From positions 62,001 through 126,000 of the forward strand of contig NZ_JAJIRT010000007.1 of assembly GCF_025717675.1 (NCBI RefSeq): a stretch of DNA of 64,000 nt, given 5' to 3'. Below, piece after piece: positions 59,673-64,000 of this stretch. The number at the start of each line of letters is the position of its first letter. Within the stretch, counting starts at the first letter, position 1. The translations under genes and the position numbers were made by a program. Source of the DNA: Paucibacter sp. DJ2R-2 (GTDB lineage: Bacteria > Pseudomonadota > Gammaproteobacteria > Burkholderiales > Burkholderiaceae_C). The notes under the pieces were generated by a model, which did no database searches, had not been told where the DNA came from, and was given only the letters and a program-made list of their open reading frames with translations.

Positions 59673-60961
59673 CAGGCCAAATCTCCCGAGGTCAAACTCA
59701 TCTCCAGGGCGGCCACGCATTCGCGCCAAGTCTGATCGGGATCAGCTAACTTGAAGCCGTAGAAATTCCCGGCCTCGGTTTCGCGATGGCGCACCAAACG
59801 CACCTCGACCCTCGAACGTTTGTTCTGCCCCAGATCGATTTCAGCCCAGCCGTCCCGGTCAAGGGAAAGACTGATCTTGGACTCTGCCTGAAAGCCGGAG
59901 AGCGAGATCTCGATGACGTCCAACACAAAGCTTTGTTTCTGCCCTTCCAGGTCGAACTCCACCATGCCTGGGCACCGAATGGAATAACGCTGGTGGCGAC
60001 GCAAGGGATGGCCATGATCAGCCGAGCCTTGCATCAGAGGCAGTACAGGACGGTACTCGACTTGATCGTAAATGGACCACAGCAGGGACTTCTTGCGATC
60101 GTCGAGCTCGGGAAGGACTTGGGTCCGTTGATTGAAGAAGTAGTCCAGCAGCTCAGGAGTCATCACCGGGTCGTTGGTGGTGAAGTACTTGCGGCTGGGC
60201 CGTTTGATATTGGGAAGAGTCAGCTCAAAAAAGTACCTATGCAGGTTCTTGCGCGGCGGGCGGCCGCCGTAGCCTTGCTTGAACACAGCCGATGCGGAAC
60301 GCAAATCGAGGGTCGCGCCGACGGCCGGCGCACCGTTGGCGAAGTCATAGCGATCGACGACGTTTTCCTGAAGCCGCTCGCAGTACAGCACCGCCTCGTA
60401 GAGCTCGATGCGATCGGGATTCACAGCGATCACCAAGTGACGGGTGTCAAAGTACTCCGCACAGTACTCCCGCATGAACTTCATCAAGGGGAACAAGATC
60501 GCGCCGCCAGTGCGCCGGAATTCAGGGTGTACCGCCAGCGCGGAAATCTCCGCAATCTTCCCTCCCTTGGCGCGCACTTGTGTCAGGTCAAACGCCGACT
60601 GCATGGGGAAGCCAAACACGCCTTCGCGGATGATCGAAATGGTGCCCACCACACGGCCGTCGAACTTGGCACACAAAGTCGTGGTCGTGGGCAGTGCGTG
60701 ATAAATCGTGATGCGCATGCCCGAAGGATGCGGCTTCATGAAGCCGCTGGACACGTAGGCGTCATGAAGGATCTGAAAACAAGCCTCCAGCTCTTCCTGG
60801 CTTTCCGCAATTTTCAGCTCCAGTCGACTGTCGGGCGCGGGATCACAGTCCACCATGCGCCGGTAGAAAGGAAAGCGGATGCTCTGCGGGAACTTGCGGA
60901 ACAAGCCGCGCAGCTGTTGATGGAGGCTCTTGCGGAAACTGGACCGGCGGATTTGACTCAT
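59672..60961 (-). CDS. PEP-CTERM/exosortase-associated acyltransferase fused to PilZ domain
   Basis: A 429-residue protein. Residues ~45-200 are a GNAT-fold acyltransferase of the FeeM/exosortase-associated (TIGR03694-like) type, with an acyl-CoA/ACP motif near EISALAVHPEFRRTGG (138-153). From ~318 a PilZ domain follows, with RRHQR at 321-325 and EISLSG at 351-356 (the second motif normally reads D/N-x-S-x-x-G), so it should bind c-di-GMP. It would acylate an amine, perhaps an amino acid or sugar, under c-di-GMP control. GAGGA lies 5 bases before the ATG, and a good promoter is ~113 bases upstream. Confidence 0.88.
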   Translation of the reverse strand: MSQIRRSSFRKSLHQQLRGLFRKFPQSIRFPFYRRMVDCDPAPDSRLELKIAESQEELEACFQILHDAYVSSGFMKPHPSGMRITIYHALPTTTTLCAKFDGRVVGTISIIREGVFGFPMQSAFDLTQVRAKGGKIAEISALAVHPEFRRTGGAILFPLMKFMREYCAEYFDTRHLVIAVNPDRIELYEAVLYCERLQENVVDRYDFANGAPAVGATLDLRSASAVFKQGYGGRPPRKNLHRYFFELTLPNIKRPSRKYFTTNDPVMTPELLDYFFNQRTQVLPELDDRKKSLLWSIYDQVEYRPVLPLMQGSADHGHPLRRHQRYSIRCPGMVEFDLEGQKQSFVLDVIEISLSGFQAESKISLSLDRDGWAEIDLGQNKRSRVEVRLVRHRETEAGNFYGFKLADPDQTWRECVAALEMSLTSGDLA

Positions 60962-61325
60962 AGATTCCTCAATCTGATGCGTCCCCCAGAACTCCGCTGC
61001 ACCCAGGCGGCGGGGTATGGAATCAGCGGGAGTGGCGGGGCCTCAAAGCACTGCAGGCGCGTGTTCGCCACCGTCCGGTCAATATACGCCGAGCACACAA
61101 ATCGTGACAAAGTTTGCAAGCACCAAGACTCCAAGCTTATCGAGAGCACAAAGCCGCCGAGCTTCACAGCCAAGCCATAAATCGGCACGGTCTCGATGAG
61201 CGCTTGCTGTTTTGGGTCGGCAATATGTCAAGCCACAAGCACCACGACAGCACTACTCAGCGGCGGTGGATGGATATCTGAGCGAAAGGGCCTCGCGAGC
61301 ACCTCCCCATGAGCAAGTCACTGGT
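60962..61325 (-). other. Gene-free region between prsR and the acyltransferase
   Basis: 364 bases with no gene. It holds the promoter described at 61081-61110, driving the acyltransferase, and a leader of about 113 bases. No sigma-54 (-24/-12) site matched the consensus well enough to name, although PrsR is a sigma-54 activator. Confidence 0.5.
61081..61110 (-). promoter_or_regulatory. Sigma-70 promoter of the acyltransferase-protease operon
   Basis: On the minus strand TTGTCA (61110-61105, 5 of 6 to consensus) and TATATT (61086-61081, 5 of 6) are spaced by 18 bases. Start of transcription is expected near 61074. It is the best promoter match I noticed in the window. Confidence 0.6.
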
Positions 61326-62693
61326 TCAAGCTTTGATCTGCAGCTTGTCCATCAGGTCGTACAAGGTCGGGCGGCTGACGCCAAGCAGCTCAGACGCGCG
61401 TACGATATTGCCGTCCACCCGCGCCAAAGCGGCCACCACAGCCTGACGCTCAGCACGCTCGCGAACAGTGCGCAAGTCCAGGACAGGCGCATCCTCCCCA
61501 TCCGCCGGCGCTGCAGCGGCGATACCGATGTCTTCGGCAGTGATCTGTTGGCCGTCGGCCATGATGGCAGCACGCTTGATGATGTTCTGCAGCTCTCGCA
61601 CATTGCCGGGCCAGAGATAGGCCTCGATCTTGCGGATCGCGTCTTCACCCAGACTCAAGCCAGGGCGACGCAGCTCGCTGCTGAACTTGCGCAAAAAGGT
61701 GTGAGCCAAGAGCACAGCATCACCCTGGCGATCGCGCAGGGCAGGAATGTCGATCACGATCTCGGCAAGGCGGTAATACAAGTCCTCCCGGAAGCCGCCC
61801 GAACTGATCTGGCCTTTCAGGTCCTGGTGGGTGGCCCCGATCACGCGCACATCGATGGGAATCTCCTTGCGACCACCGACCCGCTCAATCACCCGTTCTT
61901 GCAAGAAGCGCAAGAGCTTGGCTTGCAAGGGCATGGGCAGATCACCAATTTCGTCAAGCATCAAGGTGCCGCCGTGGGCAGTCTCGATCTTGCCGATCGT
62001 GGTCTTGCTGGCGCCCGTGAAGGCACCCTTCTCATAACCGAAGAGCTCGCTCTCCAGCAGATTTTCAGGAATGGCTGCGCAGTTGATGGCGACGAAACGC
62101 CCTTCTCGCTTGGACGCCTCATGCAGGCCCTGGGCCAGCACTTCCTTGCCGGTGCCGCTTTCGCCGAGCAAAAGCACCGTGACGTCGCTACTGGCGACCT
62201 TTTCGATCGTCCGGCAGATGCGCTGCATCTGAGCGTCACGTGTGACCAAGCCGTTCAAAGCGCCCGTCTGCTGCGCGGTTTGCAATCGGCGGTTCTCTTG
62301 CTGCAACTCGTAAAGCCGATAGGCACGCTCCACCGTCAAGCTCAGCACATCAGGATCAACCGGCTTGGACAGAAAGTCGTAGGCGCCCATGCGAATGGCG
62401 CGCAGCGCATTGTCCTGGTCGTTCTGGCCGGTCAGAACGATGACCTTGGCCGAAGGGTCCAGCTCCAAGAGCTTTTCCAGACACTTAAACCCCTCAGACA
62501 CCGAATCCTGATCTGGCGGAAGCCCGAGATCCATAGTCACCACGGCCGGACTGTGGCGCCTAAACTGCAGAACGGCGGAAGCCACATCCTGGGCCAACAC
62601 CGCCTCAAAACGATCGAGCGACCATTTCAGTTGTTTTTGCAACGACAGATCGTCTTCGACGATCAGCAAAGGTTGTTGACGCACCGCACTCAT
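61326..62693 (-). CDS. prsR: PEP-CTERM system sigma-54-type response regulator PrsR
   Basis: A 455-residue NtrC-family activator. A receiver domain (acidic Glu13-Asp14-Asp15, phospho-acceptor Asp55, Lys110), an AAA+ domain with Walker A GESGTGKE (177-184), the sigma-54 contact GAFTGA (223-228) and Walker B LMLDEIG, and a Fis-type HTH (ASELLGVSRPTLYDLM). The receiver has the PrsR-type insertion after TMDLGLPP. It activates EPS and PEP-CTERM genes at sigma-54 promoters. It overlaps prsK by 4 bases (ATGA), so kinase and regulator are co-translated. Confidence 0.95.
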   Translation of the reverse strand: MSAVRQQPLLIVEDDLSLQKQLKWSLDRFEAVLAQDVASAVLQFRRHSPAVVTMDLGLPPDQDSVSEGFKCLEKLLELDPSAKVIVLTGQNDQDNALRAIRMGAYDFLSKPVDPDVLSLTVERAYRLYELQQENRRLQTAQQTGALNGLVTRDAQMQRICRTIEKVASSDVTVLLLGESGTGKEVLAQGLHEASKREGRFVAINCAAIPENLLESELFGYEKGAFTGASKTTIGKIETAHGGTLMLDEIGDLPMPLQAKLLRFLQERVIERVGGRKEIPIDVRVIGATHQDLKGQISSGGFREDLYYRLAEIVIDIPALRDRQGDAVLLAHTFLRKFSSELRRPGLSLGEDAIRKIEAYLWPGNVRELQNIIKRAAIMADGQQITAEDIGIAAAAPADGEDAPVLDLRTVRERAERQAVVAALARVDGNIVRASELLGVSRPTLYDLMDKLQIKA

Positions 62694-64000
62694 GCGCCGC
62701 CCACCAAGGAATGTTCACCCACTCCGCCGCTGTGAAACAAGGGCAAGGAAATCGTCACTGTGGTCCCGATCTTGAGTTTGCTGTCCACCGAAATCTTCCC
62801 GCCCAGCTCCTGCAGGTATTGGTAGCTTTCGTAAGCACCGATGCCCATGCCGCTGGTCTTGGTGGTCTGGAAAGGTTTGAAAAGCCGGTTCTGAACGAAT
62901 TCTTCGCTCATTCCGCAGCCTTGATCGCTGATGATGAGGCGAGCCATGCTGCCATTCTGTTCCAGGATCAAGCTCACGGCAGCCTCAGCGTCGCTGGCAT
63001 CAAATGCGTTCTGCACCACGTGACCGAGCACTCGCTCAACCCGATCCTCGTGGCCACGTGTACGCAGACCCTGGCACAACTGCAAGTTCAGGCGCCGCCC
63101 CTTCGCATCAGCTGCTGCGGCCAAGCGCTTGGCAATGCCGACAAGGTCCACGCCACTGCTCAAGCCATGCGGCTTTTCGCCCTCGCGCAATTGCAACATC
63201 AGCTGCCGCATTTTCTCCAATGAGTTCTCCACCGTGTCCAGCATGTCCTGCTGAAATTCGGGATTATCTCGAAGCCGCTTGGCATTCCTCATCATCAAGG
63301 ACAGCTGGGTCACGATGTTCTTCAAATCATGAACCACAAAGGCCGACATACGGTTGAAAGCATCGAACTTGCGTGCCTCGAGCAAAGCTTCCGCCGCCTG
63401 CATCTGGGCCAAGTAGCTCGCAGCCTGACTGCTGGCGGTCTTGAGCAGGTCACGGACTTCCCAGTTGACTTCGATGGGTGCACGCGGCCGCCCCAGCAAG
63501 ACCAGTCCCAGCAGTTCTCCGCCCACGATCAAAGGAATGACCAACCAATAGCGCGCGTCGGCCAGCAACCATTCAGGCAGGGTCACAGCTTGGTACTCTT
63601 GGCTCTGCGAGCGGATTTGTTGAGTGTCAACAATCCAATTGCGTTCACGCAGGAACTCGCAAAAGCTGGAGGCTACTGGCTCCGCCTGATCTTGCTGGGG
63701 CAGGTTCCAATGGACCACCGGATGCAACTCAGCCTCCACACCGCGCCGCATCCACAGCGCACCTGAGGGTGCCTCCACCAGATTGGCCAATGCCTTGACC
63801 ACCGTCAGGCCCATTTCCTGGGGCGAACTGCCCGAAGACAGGATGGCAGTAAACCGCAGCCACTCCTCACGGTAGTCATAACGGTAATTGAAGAAGTTTT
63901 TGCTGATGTAGATCTTCAAGCGCGCTCGAATTGCGCCCGACAGCACAGCCACAGCAAGCGCGATCAAAGCCACGAACATCAGGGCCAATTGCAGCGCCCG
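62690..64000 (-). CDS. prsK: PEP-CTERM system histidine kinase PrsK (partial, N-terminus outside window)
   Basis: 437 codons of the kinase lie in the window; the N-terminal membrane part is beyond the edge (PrsK proteins are ~690 residues). The end of the last helix is followed by a GAF domain, then a short dimerisation helix with HDLKN (phospho-His) instead of the usual HExxTP, and an ATPase with NAFDAS and DQGCGMS. It is the partner of PrsR, with 4-base overlap, and is usually linked to exosortase/EPS genes, which probably lie beyond 64 kb. Confidence 0.93.
   Translation of the reverse strand, partial: RALQLALMFVALIALAVAVLSGAIRARLKIYISKNFFNYRYDYREEWLRFTAILSSGSSPQEMGLTVVKALANLVEAPSGALWMRRGVEAELHPVVHWNLPQQDQAEPVASSFCEFLRERNWIVDTQQIRSQSQEYQAVTLPEWLLADARYWLVIPLIVGGELLGLVLLGRPRAPIEVNWEVRDLLKTASSQAASYLAQMQAAEALLEARKFDAFNRMSAFVVHDLKNIVTQLSLMMRNAKRLRDNPEFQQDMLDTVENSLEKMRQLMLQLREGEKPHGLSSGVDLVGIAKRLAAAADAKGRRLNLQLCQGLRTRGHEDRVERVLGHVVQNAFDASDAEAAVSLILEQNGSMARLIISDQGCGMSEEFVQNRLFKPFQTTKTSGMGIGAYESYQYLQELGGKISVDSKLKIGTTVTISLPLFHSGGVGEHSLVGGA

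Noticed and set aside
60962-61325. Sigma-54 promoter for PrsR autoregulation of the acyltransferase operon
   Set aside because: Several near matches have GG-GC spacing off by one; a sigma-70 promoter explains the region better.

Overview
This 64 kb window is high-GC DNA packed with genes on both strands. Its gene content fits a beta-proteobacterium of the order Burkholderiales, most likely in the Roseateles/Paucibacter/Rubrivivax/Leptothrix neighbourhood. The markers are the murB-yajQ divergent pair, ribF-ileS-lspA, a fused pabB-pabC, and a PEP-CTERM/exosortase protein-sorting system with PrsT, PrsK and PrsR. The assignment is inference from gene content; there is no rRNA gene here. I saw no tRNA, CRISPR array, transposase or prophage.

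Layout. 1-5.8 kb (minus): a cold-shock/DUF1294 membrane protein cut by the window edge, the RNA helicase rhlE behind an unusually long and structured leader, and a histone-H1-tailed SWIM/SNF2-like protein with broken ATPase motifs. 5.9-10.6 kb: pabBC and orn (minus), then an M48 protease and rsgA (plus), followed by a large hairpin repeat. 10.8-16 kb: small membrane protein, SDR, stand-alone receiver, M3 peptidase and a periplasmic coiled-coil protein. 16-24 kb (plus): yaeQ, an S9 peptidase, a GNAT-DUF924 fusion, argG, and a molybdopterin-fold protein coupled to a four-module hybrid kinase. 24-31.7 kb: murB/yajQ, a retropepsin-like protease, then prsT and a PEP-CTERM substrate protein, closed by a strong terminator, and an isoaspartyl peptidase.

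31.8-43.3 kb (plus): rsuA-type pseudouridine synthase, hybrid kinase, ribF-ileS-lspA, DUF2189 membrane protein, PAS kinase and an EamA transporter. 43.3-49.1 kb (minus): CsgG-like/SH3 protein, SDR plus EamA pair, a periplasmic amino-acid-type binding protein and a nitronate-monooxygenase-like flavoprotein. 49.4-52.2 kb (plus): a diguanylate cyclase and a sensor kinase. 52.3-56.4 kb (minus): small membrane protein, MHS-family transporter with a large inserted loop, a DsbA-fold isomerase, DUF1289 and YbaK-like genes.

56.4-64 kb (minus): glycosyltransferase, NAD-dependent nucleotide-sugar epimerase, trypsin-like protease, an acyltransferase fused to a PilZ domain, and prsR-prsK at the edge. This last block is the most interesting region. 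The PEP-CTERM regulators PrsK/PrsR sit beside a candidate c-di-GMP-responsive acyltransferase, a sugar epimerase and a UGT-like glycosyltransferase, which suggests a regulated surface glycolipid or exopolysaccharide programme. The PEP-CTERM substrate and PrsT lie about 30 kb away. The substrate has one cysteine and a glutamine motif that together resemble thioester adhesin domains. Five sensor kinases (one cut by the edge) and a GGDEF protein make the window rich in signalling.
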